From assembly GCF_004362715.1 (NCBI RefSeq), contig NZ_SNYC01000003.1, forward strand, positions 185,591-249,590: a stretch of 64,000 nt of DNA, given 5' to 3'. Shown here in pieces: positions 25,671 through 34,285 of the stretch. Under the pieces are notes generated by a model. It made no database searches, had not been told where the DNA came from, and worked only from the letters and a program-made list of their open reading frames with translations. The DNA comes from Pedobacter metabolipauper (GTDB lineage Bacteria; Bacteroidota; Bacteroidia; Sphingobacteriales; Sphingobacteriaceae). How positions within the stretch are numbered: position 1 is the stretch's first letter; each line of letters begins with the position of its first letter. A program made the translations under genes and the position numbers.

Positions 25671-26276
25671 ATGGAACTAGAAGAACTTCTTTTACAAATC
25701 GTCAGTAATGATGAAATACATTCCCGTTTTTTAAATACACTATCCTTACAGGAAAATATAGGGGCGAGGAAGATCTCAGCAAATGAGCAGCCGGATACTT
25801 CTACCTATATGGTGCTTAAACATGCTGCTGAAGAGCACAGACATGCTTTTTATCTTAAAAAGCAGCTCATTAAGCTTGGTGAAAAGGGTTGTCCTACTTA
25901 CGAGCCGAAATATCTTCTGGCACCATACAGCAGCAGATACTATTTAAATAAACTGGATCTTTTAACCAGCCGGTATTTAAGGGATCATTTAAAACTGGAA
26001 CGTACCGCACTTAAATTTGGGGCTTATCTGCTGGTTACCTATGCCATAGAGCTTAGAGCAGATGAACTTTACCCGGTCTACCAAAGTATATTAAATAAAA
26101 CCCGCAGTAAGGTGAGTGTACGTTCTATTATCCTGGAAGAGCAGGGGCATCTGGAAGAGATGATCGTGCAGCTGAAAGCATTTTCTCCGGAATGGGAAGT
26201 TCATGCGGGGTATATCGTTTTATTGGAAAAGGAGTTGTATGAAAACTGGATCAAAGATTTAGCGGCTGCATTGTAA
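25671..26276 (+). CDS. Ferritin-like diiron protein, first gene of the biotin operon
   Basis: A 201-residue, mostly helical, soluble protein with no signal peptide. It carries a full set of candidate diiron ligands in the ferritin order: Glu28 (LQENIGAR), Glu55-x-x-His58 (AAEEHRHA), Glu127 (YAIELRADELY) and Glu157-x-x-His160 (LEEQGHLEEM). This E...ExxH...E...ExxH pattern is shared by diiron oxygenases and oxidases such as AurF-, MiaE- and aldehyde-deformylating-type enzymes. The stop overlaps the bioF start (TAATG), so translation is coupled to biotin synthesis. No pimeloyl-ACP synthesis gene is visible, so a role in producing or trimming that precursor is an attractive inference. I do not know a named family for it in biotin operons. 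Confidence 0.8.
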   Translation: MELEELLLQIVSNDEIHSRFLNTLSLQENIGARKISANEQPDTSTYMVLKHAAEEHRHAFYLKKQLIKLGEKGCPTYEPKYLLAPYSSRYYLNKLDLLTSRYLRDHLKLERTALKFGAYLLVTYAIELRADELYPVYQSILNKTRSKVSVRSIILEEQGHLEEMIVQLKAFSPEWEVHAGYIVLLEKELYENWIKDLAAAL

Positions 26277-27418
26277 TGAATTGGGATCCGGCAGTAACAA
26301 TGCGTACTAAACTGAACTTAAGGGCTGCTGAGGGCACCCTGCGTAAGCTGGATGTAACCCATACGCGGTTTGATTTTAGCTCTAATGACTATTTTGGTTT
26401 TGCACGCAGTACTGAACTGCAGCTGTTGATTGCTGATGAGCTCAGGAAATATCCTGAAGCCCCGCTTTCGCTGGGTGCTACCGGATCAAGATTGCTGAGC
26501 GGTAATACCCCATTTGCAATGGAACTGGAGCAGGAGCTTGCAGGATACCATGGTGCAGAGAGCGGATTGATCTTTAATTCCGGCTATGCGGCTAATGTAT
26601 CGCTTTTCTCCAGTGTACTTAAAAAAGGAGATACAGTGATCCATGACGCTTATATCCATGCTTCAGTAATTGATGGGATCCGGCTAAGTACTGCACGGCG
26701 GCTTAAGTTTAAACACAATGATCCCGAAGACCTGGAAAAGAAACTTAAAGTAGCAGGCGGACCATGTTATGTGGCTGTAGAAAGTGTGTATTCAATGGAT
26801 GGGGACACCGCCGATCTGGCAGGTATCGTAGCACTTTGCCGGAAGTATGCAGCACATTTGATCGTAGATGAAGCCCATGCATTTGGGATTTATGGAACCG
26901 GACTTGTTGATCAGCTGCACCTTCAGGATGCCGTTTTTGCACGGGTTGTTACCTTTGGAAAAACGCTCGGATTATCTGGCGCAGTGGTACTGGGAACAGG
27001 ATTGTTAAAGGAATACCTGGTCAATTTTGCCCGTCCGTTCATTTACAGTACGGCGATTCCATTTTTACATCTTTTATCTATCCGGGTAGCTTACCGGTAT
27101 TTCTTAACCACGCAAGACGTGAATAGAAAAATACTGCTTGAAAAATGTGAACTGCTGAAGTCAGGTTTATCGGAATCCGATCGGTTAAAAACCAGCAGGA
27201 ATAATTCGGCCATTCAATGTCTGTATACAACTGGTAATGAAGAGGCAGTAAGGTACAGTTGTGAGCTACAGGAAAAAGGCTTTGATGTAAGGGCAATCCG
27301 TAGCCCTACAGTTCCTAAAAGTACAGAACGTCTCCGGATCTGTGTTCATACCTATAATACCAATCCGGAGATTCTTGAATTGTGCCATCACATCAGCCAA
27401 TTAACAACCATAAGATGA
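26276..27418 (+). CDS. bioF: 8-amino-7-oxononanoate synthase (BioF)
   Basis: A 380-residue PLP enzyme joining pimeloyl-ACP (or -CoA) and alanine to give 8-amino-7-oxononanoate, the first ring-assembly step of biotin. Visible: SSNDYFGFA, GATGSRLLSGN, the Asp-containing DEAHAFGIYG and the PLP Lys229 in VVTFGKTLGLSGA. Its start overlaps the diiron gene's stop by one base and its stop overlaps the bioD start (ATGA). Length agrees with E. coli BioF (384). The acyl donor depends on the unknown pimeloyl source; KBL (2-amino-3-ketobutyrate ligase) is a related alternative excluded by context. Confidence 0.95.
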   Translation: MNWDPAVTMRTKLNLRAAEGTLRKLDVTHTRFDFSSNDYFGFARSTELQLLIADELRKYPEAPLSLGATGSRLLSGNTPFAMELEQELAGYHGAESGLIFNSGYAANVSLFSSVLKKGDTVIHDAYIHASVIDGIRLSTARRLKFKHNDPEDLEKKLKVAGGPCYVAVESVYSMDGDTADLAGIVALCRKYAAHLIVDEAHAFGIYGTGLVDQLHLQDAVFARVVTFGKTLGLSGAVVLGTGLLKEYLVNFARPFIYSTAIPFLHLLSIRVAYRYFLTTQDVNRKILLEKCELLKSGLSESDRLKTSRNNSAIQCLYTTGNEEAVRYSCELQEKGFDVRAIRSPTVPKSTERLRICVHTYNTNPEILELCHHISQLTTIR

Positions 27419-27981
27419 AAGATAAACCTTTATTTGTTACCGGAATAGGTACAGACGTTGGAAAAACAATTTGTTCCGCGGTATTGTGTGAACAGCTGAA
27501 GGCGGATTACTGGAAGCCGGTTCAGGCTGGTGATCTGGGTTTTACAGATAGTGACCGGGTGAGGAAAATGGTACGTAACCCGTTAACAAAGATCCATCCC
27601 GAAGCCTTCCGGTTAAAACTGGCTGCATCCCCGCACCATTCTGCGCTGGTGGAAGGTATAGAGATCTGCCGGGAAAGTTTTAAACTTCCGGAAACTGACC
27701 GTCTTTTACTGATAGAAGGAGCAGGAGGCTTATTTGTACCCTTATCCAGTTCTTTCTTTATGATAGACCTCATCATCCAGTTTGAGGCAGAGGCTGTTTT
27801 GGTAGTGAGAAATTATCTGGGCTGCATTAACCACACCTTACTGAGTATAGAAGCCCTTAAGCAAAAGAATATTGTACTAAAATATATCGTGCTGAACGGG
27901 AATTTTCCGGAAGCAACAAAAGCGATCATCCTGGAACAGTTTCCTGAAGAAACTACCCTTATAGAGATTCCTGAATTTTAG
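27415..27981 (+). CDS. bioD: Dethiobiotin synthetase (BioD)
   Basis: A 188-residue ATPase that forms the ureido ring of dethiobiotin from 7,8-diaminononanoate, CO2 and ATP. The P-loop variant is [23 protein letters not shown] and [13 protein letters not shown] (Walker B region and substrate loop) follow. The ATG at 27415 overlaps the bioF stop, and is preferred to an upstream alternative that would add 11 unrelated residues. It is somewhat shorter than E. coli BioD (225), as in many Bacteroidota. It lies between bioF and bioB in one tight operon. Confidence 0.95.
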   Translation: MKDKPLFVTGIGTDVGKTICSAVLCEQLKADYWKPVQAGDLGFTDSDRVRKMVRNPLTKIHPEAFRLKLAASPHHSALVEGIEICRESFKLPETDRLLLIEGAGGLFVPLSSSFFMIDLIIQFEAEAVLVVRNYLGCINHTLLSIEALKQKNIVLKYIVLNGNFPEATKAIILEQFPEETTLIEIPEF

Positions 27982-28004
27982 ATCAGATCAATAAAATAGA
28001 AAAT

Positions 28005-28988
28005 ATGGATACAATTAGAAATGACTGGAGCATCCAGGAAATAAAAGACATTTATCATCAACCGGTGTTGGAATTGGTTTACAGGGCGGCGACGGTACAC
28101 CGTAACTGGCATAAACCAGATGAGGTCCAGGTATGTACTTTATTGTCCATTAAGACTGGCGGTTGTACAGAAGATTGCGCTTACTGCGGACAAGCTGCGC
28201 GGTACCATACCGGGATTCGTGTAAAATCACTAATGTCTAAAGAAGATGTAGTGGCCATTGCACAACGTGCAAAGGACGCTGGTTCATCACGTTTCTGCAT
28301 GGCTGCGGCCTGGCGGGAAGTTAGGGATAACCGTGATTTTGAAACCATTTTAGAGATGGTTGAAGGCGTGAATGATTTGGGCTTGGAAGTATGCTGTACA
28401 CTTGGTATGCTCACCGAATCCCAGGCAGGGCGTTTGCAGGAAGCCGGATTATATGCGTACAACCATAATCTGGATTCATCAAAAGAATATTATAAAGAAA
28501 TTATCAGCACCCGGACGTATGATGACCGTTTAAATACACTAACTCATGTACGTAAAGCAGGTATTACGGTCTGTTCAGGTGGTATTATCGGATTGGGGGA
28601 AAGCCATGAAGACAGGATCCAAATGCTGCATACCCTGGCTACCTTACCAAAACATCCGGAATCTGTACCTGTAAATGCACTGGCAAGGGTACAGGGAACG
28701 CCATTGGCAGATCTGCCTAAAATAGATTCCTGGGAGATGGTGCGCATGATTGCAACGGCGAGGATCTTAATGCCGAAATCTATGGTTCGTCTTAGTGCTG
28801 GCCGCTCAGAAATGACTACTGAAGAACAGTCCTGGTGTTTTATGGCAGGCGCAAACTCAATCTTTACAAGTGAGAGTGAAGAGCTGCTGGTTACACCTAA
28901 CCCAAGGCTGGATGACGATCGTAAAATGTTTGATCTGTTGGGCTTGAAGCCAATGGTTAAAGAAAAGGTTGAAAATTCAACGCTATAG
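28005..28988 (+). CDS. bioB: Biotin synthase (BioB)
   Basis: A 327-residue radical SAM enzyme inserting sulfur into dethiobiotin. The [4Fe-4S] motif CxxxCxxC is Cys54, Cys58 and Cys61 in [20 protein letters not shown], then [12 protein letters not shown], and RLSAGRSEM, the last holding an Arg that ligates the auxiliary [2Fe-2S] cluster in E. coli BioB, are all present. Length is close to E. coli BioB (346). It lies 23 bases after bioD and one base before bioA, so it is an internal gene of the operon. Confidence 0.97.
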   Translation: MDTIRNDWSIQEIKDIYHQPVLELVYRAATVHRNWHKPDEVQVCTLLSIKTGGCTEDCAYCGQAARYHTGIRVKSLMSKEDVVAIAQRAKDAGSSRFCMAAAWREVRDNRDFETILEMVEGVNDLGLEVCCTLGMLTESQAGRLQEAGLYAYNHNLDSSKEYYKEIISTRTYDDRLNTLTHVRKAGITVCSGGIIGLGESHEDRIQMLHTLATLPKHPESVPVNALARVQGTPLADLPKIDSWEMVRMIATARILMPKSMVRLSAGRSEMTTEEQSWCFMAGANSIFTSESEELLVTPNPRLDDDRKMFDLLGLKPMVKEKVENSTL

Positions 28989-28989
28989 C

Positions 28990-30267
28990 ATGACATTAAC
29001 TGAAAGAGATGCCCGAAATATTTGGCATCCTTATACGCAGCAAATGGGCGCTTTACATCCTGTACCCATAATAAGGGCTGAGGGTTGTTACTTGTATGAT
29101 GAGCATGACAAAAGGATCATCGATGCGGTTTCTTCCTGGTGGGTAATCCTTCATGGACATTCTCATCCCTATATTGTTGCGCGTGTAACTGCACAGCTTA
29201 AAAAACTGGACCAGGTTATTTTTGCCGGGTTTACCCATGAGCCTGCTATTGAACTTGCAGAAAACCTGCTGGCTTTACTTCCGGATGCACAGGAAAAGGT
29301 TTTTTATAGTGATAATGGTTCAACAGCGGTCGAAGTTGCCTTAAAAATGTGCCTGCAGTATTGGTACAATCAAGGTATCCCGCGCAGAAAGGTCCTGGCT
29401 TTTAGAAAGGGGTACCATGGCGATACTTTTGGCGCCATGTCGGTAAGCGGCAGAAGTGCATGGACCGCTCCGTTTGATACATTGCTGTTTGAAGTGATCT
29501 TTATAGATACACCCACACCAAAAAATCTGGCATCAGTTAAGGCATTAATCTCCGGATGTGCCGAAGAAATAGCATGTTTTATTTATGAACCCCTGGTTCA
29601 GGGCTCTGCAGGGATGCTGATGTACAATGCTGAAGACTTAGATCAGTTGATGGCACATTGCCGTGCTGAAGGGATCTTAATGATCCAGGATGAAGTTTTT
29701 ACAGGATTTGGCCGTACGGGTAAAAACTTTGCTGCGGATCACCTGGAGGAACAGCCTGATCTGATGTGTTTCTCTAAGGGACTTACCGGCGGAACTATGC
29801 CGCTGGGTATTACTACCTGCACATCCGGGATCTATGAAGCTTTTTTATCTGAAGATAAAATGAAAACTCTTTTTCACGGACATTCCTTTACGGCAAACCC
29901 ACTGGCCTGCACCGCTGCATTGGCCAGTATTGAATTGCTGAAGAAAGAAGATACACAACATGCTATTGAGCGAATCTGTAAGCAGCATGGTACTTTTTTG
30001 CAAAAGATCAGTTTGCACCCAAAGGTTCGGGAAGTCCGGCAAACGGGAACCATATTGGCTATAGAATGGGAGACAGGAGATCGCAGTTCGTATTTTAGCC
30101 AACTTAGAGATCAGTTGTACCTTTATTTTCTGGAACATGGAATACTCATGCGGCCATTGGGCAACGTCATTTACATTTTGCCTCCCTATTGTATGAGCAA
30201 CGAAGATCTGGCAGAGGTCTATGAACGTATTGAAGGGGCACTGGATTTTTTTAGCAGCAACATTTAG
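28990..30267 (+). CDS. bioA: Adenosylmethionine-8-amino-7-oxononanoate aminotransferase (BioA)
   Basis: A 425-residue class III aminotransferase converting 8-amino-7-oxononanoate to 7,8-diaminononanoate, usually with SAM as amino donor. NIWHPYTQQ near the start is the BioA signature; SSWWVILHGHSHP, IQDEVFTGFGRTG and the PLP Lys263 in CFSKGLTGGTMPLGI follow. The ATG at 28990 sits one base after the bioB stop; the longer upstream frame would only add seven residues inside bioB. It is the last gene of the operon; the convergent AraC fragment begins 22 bases beyond its stop. Confidence 0.96.
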   Translation: MTLTERDARNIWHPYTQQMGALHPVPIIRAEGCYLYDEHDKRIIDAVSSWWVILHGHSHPYIVARVTAQLKKLDQVIFAGFTHEPAIELAENLLALLPDAQEKVFYSDNGSTAVEVALKMCLQYWYNQGIPRRKVLAFRKGYHGDTFGAMSVSGRSAWTAPFDTLLFEVIFIDTPTPKNLASVKALISGCAEEIACFIYEPLVQGSAGMLMYNAEDLDQLMAHCRAEGILMIQDEVFTGFGRTGKNFAADHLEEQPDLMCFSKGLTGGTMPLGITTCTSGIYEAFLSEDKMKTLFHGHSFTANPLACTAALASIELLKKEDTQHAIERICKQHGTFLQKISLHPKVREVRQTGTILAIEWETGDRSSYFSQLRDQLYLYFLEHGILMRPLGNVIYILPPYCMSNEDLAEVYERIEGALDFFSSNI

Positions 30268-30289
30268 TGTGTTTTCATCCGATGCAATT

Positions 30290-30577
30290 TTATAACCCTG
30301 GGTGCCATAAGTTTTTAGTGGATTGTTGAAAATCTGATTTGGCAAACCAAAAAGCCAATTGTCCATCGGAAATGGTCATGTTTTGTAAATCTACTTTATA
30401 GGTTTCTGATCCCTGATCGATAAATACAAAACAGTAATGTGCCAGCTTGTGTGGTTGAAGCAACTTTTGCAGGATGTCATCTGGTAAGGCGATCGCACAG
30501 TTTTCATTTACCGTGATTAATAATTTGTCATGGTGCTTAATCCGGTCTAGTAATTCTTTAGTTTCTTGCAATGCCAT
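30290..30577 (-). pseudogene. AraC-type N-terminal fragment
   Basis: A 95-residue frame whose middle (HYCFVFIDQGSETYKVDL, then ISDGQLAFWF) resembles the cupin-like ligand-binding arm of Bacteroidota AraC regulators, which run to 280-300 residues. The DNA-binding half is absent, and the frame stops just before the end of bioA. It is most likely the relic of a regulator whose 3' part has been lost, or less likely a free-standing small cupin protein. There is no adjacent gene on the same strand to complete it. Confidence 0.45.
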
Positions 30578-30739
30578 TTATATATGCACAAAGATAAATC
30601 GTTATTTCTATTCACCAAATATGGCTGTATTTAGTGAGTTACATTTGCAGAAATTCCGATACTACGGAAGCTTTTTCTCTACAATTTACGAACAGGCTTA
30701 TCATACCATTTCAATGCAAATATATTTAGAACCTTACTT

Positions 30740-33136
30740 TTACATAGCGGTGTTACGGAAGCTAAACTTATTCCCGCCAGATTTTAATTGGTAAGTCTTT
30801 CTTTTCCAAATAAAAGTGCCGGTTGTTTGCTCAGGCAGATCGATCTGAATATCCCATTCACTGCCCTTTAAGGTATAAGCCACATCTACCTTGCCACCTG
30901 GATGCGGCATTGAGCCACTAATTGATGTGATGTCGCCAAGGTGGGGGACGATTTTTATTTTTTTAAACCCAGGTGAATCACTGTCTATTCCGAGTAATGT
31001 GCGGTATATCTCAATATTCGGACTGGCACCCCAGGCATGGCAATCTGATCGGCTGTGCAGCACGTCCGGCTCTTCGGCCCATGTGGTAAGTCCCAGATCC
31101 ATATTACTGCGCCATGCATCCAGCCAGGAAAGATAATCATTACCGCGACCCGCCTTAACAAGTGCCATGTGCATATAATATCTGAAATAAATAGAGCATT
31201 GCGTAAGCGTGGTATCGTTTAGCATTTTCTTTCCCAGCTCAGGCCATTGCTCTTTTGGTGCGGCACCCGTTAATATTGCCAGACTATTGGTATGCTGTGA
31301 AAAGGTGTTTTTCTCTACTGTTTCTGCAAAAAGCTGTTTGGATTTGCTCCAGTACTTGCTGCGTATCGTCTGTATAAGTTGAGTTGCCTTTTTACTATAT
31401 AAATCTGCAATAGCCGGCATTCCCAACTGCGCTTCCATTTCTGCGCCCCATTGGTATGCCCAAAGCAATTGGAGATCAAAACCCGCTGAGCTGCCGTCAG
31501 TACCCTTTGGCGGTCCGCCGGCACTCCACCCATTACGGCCTGCCCAGTCCATAAAAGTCCAGAATGGAACATCTTTTAATGAACCGTCTGCTTGCTGGTA
31601 TCTACCGAAAAAGTCAAGTATAGCACGGGAGCCGGAAAGCTTATCCTTTACAAAATTTTGATCATTGCGGTACATCCAGTAATCGTGCAGCATTCCAATA
31701 TACCATAATGAAAAGCCAGGTATCACCTGGTTTTCACGGCTTGGCCAGCGGCTTTGCGTTACGCCTTCCGGCAGACGGGAATGATCTATCTGGCTGATTG
31801 CATTGCGGGCCAGTGTATCATTCCCTGCATTGAAATAAGATACCATTGCCTGGATCCGGGTATCACCTACATATTGAAGCTGCTCATAATAGGGGCAGTC
31901 AAAATAGGTTTCTACAGCGCAAAGCCGGGCGGTGCGCCATCCAATTGAGACTATCTTTTTAATTTCAGCGTTGGTCGTATTCAGTGTGGCCTTTAATTTA
32001 AAAGGGTAACCTGTAAATGTTCCGTAAAGGTCGTTGATGGTAAGTGGGTCGTTACCTGTTCTGATGCTGACTTGTATATAACGATAAGTACGATAGTTCA
32101 GGGTAGTAAATGTTTGGTCAGCTTTGCCATTGGCAATGATACTATCTGCGCGACCGGAAAAACTCTTACCTTCTACTTCGTTACGGTTTCCTTTTCCCCT
32201 TCCTGTTTTATTATTCTCCAATAGTGATTCTGCATAACGGATGGTGACACTACCATCCTTACCACCGCTGCAATTCAGGTTGAGGTATGCATTGGTCAAC
32301 GTATCCTGGTCCAGCAAAAGGGTTACCACACTTTGGGCAGGTACCGTAAGTGCAACTTTATTTTTTGGAAATCCGGAAGGAACATTCATTCCCGTCGCTT
32401 TGCGCAATGTTGAGATCCGCTGGTAGCTAAGCTCCATCTGCGGTAAAGATGAAGGAACCAGCATTAATCCAAATCCATCGGTTTTACCTTTCGGACGTGC
32501 CTGTGATAAGTCTTTTGCGAATGGCCATTTGCTGTCGTCATAATTATTTTTATTCCAGTCGCCCAGGGCCAGGTTCATGTCAACGATTTCTCCCTTGGTC
32601 GCTGCATAGGGAAACCAGCCAGGAAATGGCTGATGTGATTTATCATTGAAGCATCTCCAGCTCTTATTGGTGTTTACGACATCCTCGGCTTTGCTGCTTC
32701 CTTGAAGCATTAGGGCAGTTCTGAAGCTGATCTGTGCTACAGGCTGGTAAGGACCTTCGTTAAATACCAATGCAGCAAGCGTGTTTGCTCCTTGTTTGAG
32801 ATATGGTGCAAGATCCACAGTTTCATAGTTCCAGTTATAGGTGTCGCCACGGGCAGGCCCCATGCTAACGAGTACTTCGTTTACATAAAGTTTATACCTG
32901 TTGTCTGCAGAAACATGTACTTTAAAAGAGCCAGGTTTAGAATCTAAAGTAATGGTTTTACGGAAATAGTAGACGCCATATTCTGTACCCGTATTGCCCT
33001 GGGTACCTATCCAGTTTGCTGTCCAGCTATGCTGCGGACCGGCCTGTACCTGTGAATATACGCTGAAGGAAAAAAATGGTGATATCAGTAATAATAGTAA
33101 AACGCGGTAAAATGTAGATTTGAAACAAGGAAGCAT
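30740..33136 (-). CDS. Alpha-L-rhamnosidase, GH78-like, exported
   Basis: A 798-residue exported glycoside hydrolase. The signal peptide is VLLLLLISPFFSFSVYSQ. It has an N-terminal carbohydrate-binding-like beta-sandwich (FKVHVSADNRYKLYVNEVLV), a second beta domain, then the (alpha/alpha)6 catalytic barrel (CPYYEQLQYVGDTRIQAM and DCHAWGASPNIEIYRTLLG) and a C-terminal beta domain. The acid residues expected in GH78 are in the barrel, notably the Asp/Glu around YEQLQYVGD. It should release alpha-L-rhamnose from glycosides or pectic chains. The start at 33136 (second ATG) is chosen for a normal signal peptide. An AraC gene upstream on the same strand may regulate it. Confidence 0.88.
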   Translation of the reverse strand: MLPCFKSTFYRVLLLLLISPFFSFSVYSQVQAGPQHSWTANWIGTQGNTGTEYGVYYFRKTITLDSKPGSFKVHVSADNRYKLYVNEVLVSMGPARGDTYNWNYETVDLAPYLKQGANTLAALVFNEGPYQPVAQISFRTALMLQGSSKAEDVVNTNKSWRCFNDKSHQPFPGWFPYAATKGEIVDMNLALGDWNKNNYDDSKWPFAKDLSQARPKGKTDGFGLMLVPSSLPQMELSYQRISTLRKATGMNVPSGFPKNKVALTVPAQSVVTLLLDQDTLTNAYLNLNCSGGKDGSVTIRYAESLLENNKTGRGKGNRNEVEGKSFSGRADSIIANGKADQTFTTLNYRTYRYIQVSIRTGNDPLTINDLYGTFTGYPFKLKATLNTTNAEIKKIVSIGWRTARLCAVETYFDCPYYEQLQYVGDTRIQAMVSYFNAGNDTLARNAISQIDHSRLPEGVTQSRWPSRENQVIPGFSLWYIGMLHDYWMYRNDQNFVKDKLSGSRAILDFFGRYQQADGSLKDVPFWTFMDWAGRNGWSAGGPPKGTDGSSAGFDLQLLWAYQWGAEMEAQLGMPAIADLYSKKATQLIQTIRSKYWSKSKQLFAETVEKNTFSQHTNSLAILTGAAPKEQWPELGKKMLNDTTLTQCSIYFRYYMHMALVKAGRGNDYLSWLDAWRSNMDLGLTTWAEEPDVLHSRSDCHAWGASPNIEIYRTLLGIDSDSPGFKKIKIVPHLGDITSISGSMPHPGGKVDVAYTLKGSEWDIQIDLPEQTTGTFIWKRKTYQLKSGGNKFSFRNTAM

Positions 33137-33239
33137 GACGAGTGGGTTATATTCACAAGTATAGATATTTTTCATGATGTGTTCAGTATGTGAAACACTT
33201 ATCGGGTTTTATTTTTGTAATAAGTGATCCTGTTTTAAA

Positions 33240-34193
33240 TTAAGACCGGCTGTATTGTTTTGGCTTCATTCCCAGATGTTCTCTAAAGACTCTTGAGAAA
33301 TGGCTAAGGTTTGTAAAACCGAGTCTATAACCCACATCAGAAACAGATAGCTTTTCATTTTTCAATAATATCGCGGCTTCTTTCATCCTGAATTCCTGAT
33401 AGTAATTAAATATGCTGCTGCCGAAAATTTGCTTGAATAAACGTTTCAGTTTGGTGGGACTCATACCTGCATATACTGCCAAATTATTGATGCGCGGTGG
33501 AGTTTCCGGATGTTTAAGGATTTCTTCTTTTACTTTGTAAATAGTTTGTATATCCTGAGTATTTAAATCATAAAGACGTTTTTCATCTCGCTTTTCCAGT
33601 TCTATTAATAGTCTGCAAATCAGTTCTTCTGCTTTTACCCTCAGAAAAAATAGTTTGAAAGCTTGATCAACCGATTCTGATAGGATTTCATCCACAATTT
33701 TCTGTAAAGAAGGATAAATCAGTTGTTCGAATAGTAAGGGCTGTGTATTTTGTAACAGGCTCTTTAAAACCGGTGATTTTTCTGACGAGTCGAACAGGCC
33801 GTTTAAATAACTGACGTCTACGTCTATATTGATCGTCGACATGTTGGTATGGATAGGAATAATTACTTCAGGATTTAAACTTTTTGTCGCAATTAAAACC
33901 GAAGGTGTCTCTGCTAAGTGATTGCCCTCCCGTTGTGCCGCTGTTTTATTGAAAATGTTCCGGAACTTAAAAAGGATCGTTCTCGCAGAACCATTAACAT
34001 CCGGATTTTCAACAAGCAAGTCTTCATTGAGTTCATAATTAAGGATCAGCATCCGGATATTCTCATTAAATACGAATCCTGTACAATACCCCTGGCCAAA
34101 TTTTTCAGGGATATCTAATCTGTTGTTTTTTACTTCTGTCCCTAATAAACGAGCAAGCCTTTGCAGAATATATGGCTCTGATTGTTTTTTCAT
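33240..34193 (-). CDS. AraC-family transcriptional regulator
   Basis: A 317-residue regulator with a C-terminal double helix-turn-helix of AraC type: LAVYAGMSPTKLKRLFKQIF, then VSDVGYRLGFTNLSHFSRVF, ending HLGMKPKQYSR. The N-terminal ~200 residues are an unassigned sensing region. It is divergent from the Tet(X)-like monooxygenase and 103 bases upstream of the rhamnosidase on the same strand. Either may be its target; a dyad in the divergent intergenic favours the monooxygenase and itself. The family usually activates transcription. Confidence 0.92.
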   Translation of the reverse strand: MKKQSEPYILQRLARLLGTEVKNNRLDIPEKFGQGYCTGFVFNENIRMLILNYELNEDLLVENPDVNGSARTILFKFRNIFNKTAAQREGNHLAETPSVLIATKSLNPEVIIPIHTNMSTINIDVDVSYLNGLFDSSEKSPVLKSLLQNTQPLLFEQLIYPSLQKIVDEILSESVDQAFKLFFLRVKAEELICRLLIELEKRDEKRLYDLNTQDIQTIYKVKEEILKHPETPPRINNLAVYAGMSPTKLKRLFKQIFGSSIFNYYQEFRMKEAAILLKNEKLSVSDVGYRLGFTNLSHFSRVFREHLGMKPKQYSRS

Positions 34194-34234
34194 AGAAGTC
34201 TTTTACGACTGTTTTTGAGTCTAATGTGATTATT

Positions 34235-34272
34235 TTATCTCTAAGATAAGCATCAATTTCGTATTATAATTG
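34235..34272. promoter_or_regulatory. Dyad and -7 box in the AraC/monooxygenase divergent region
   Basis: TTATCT-CTA-AGATAA (34235-34249) forms a dyad. TATAATTG (34265-34272) is one mismatch from the TAnnTTTG box for the monooxygenase gene. The dyad lies between the divergent starts, where a shared operator is expected. Confidence 0.4.
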
Positions 34273-34285
34273 AAAATATAGAATC

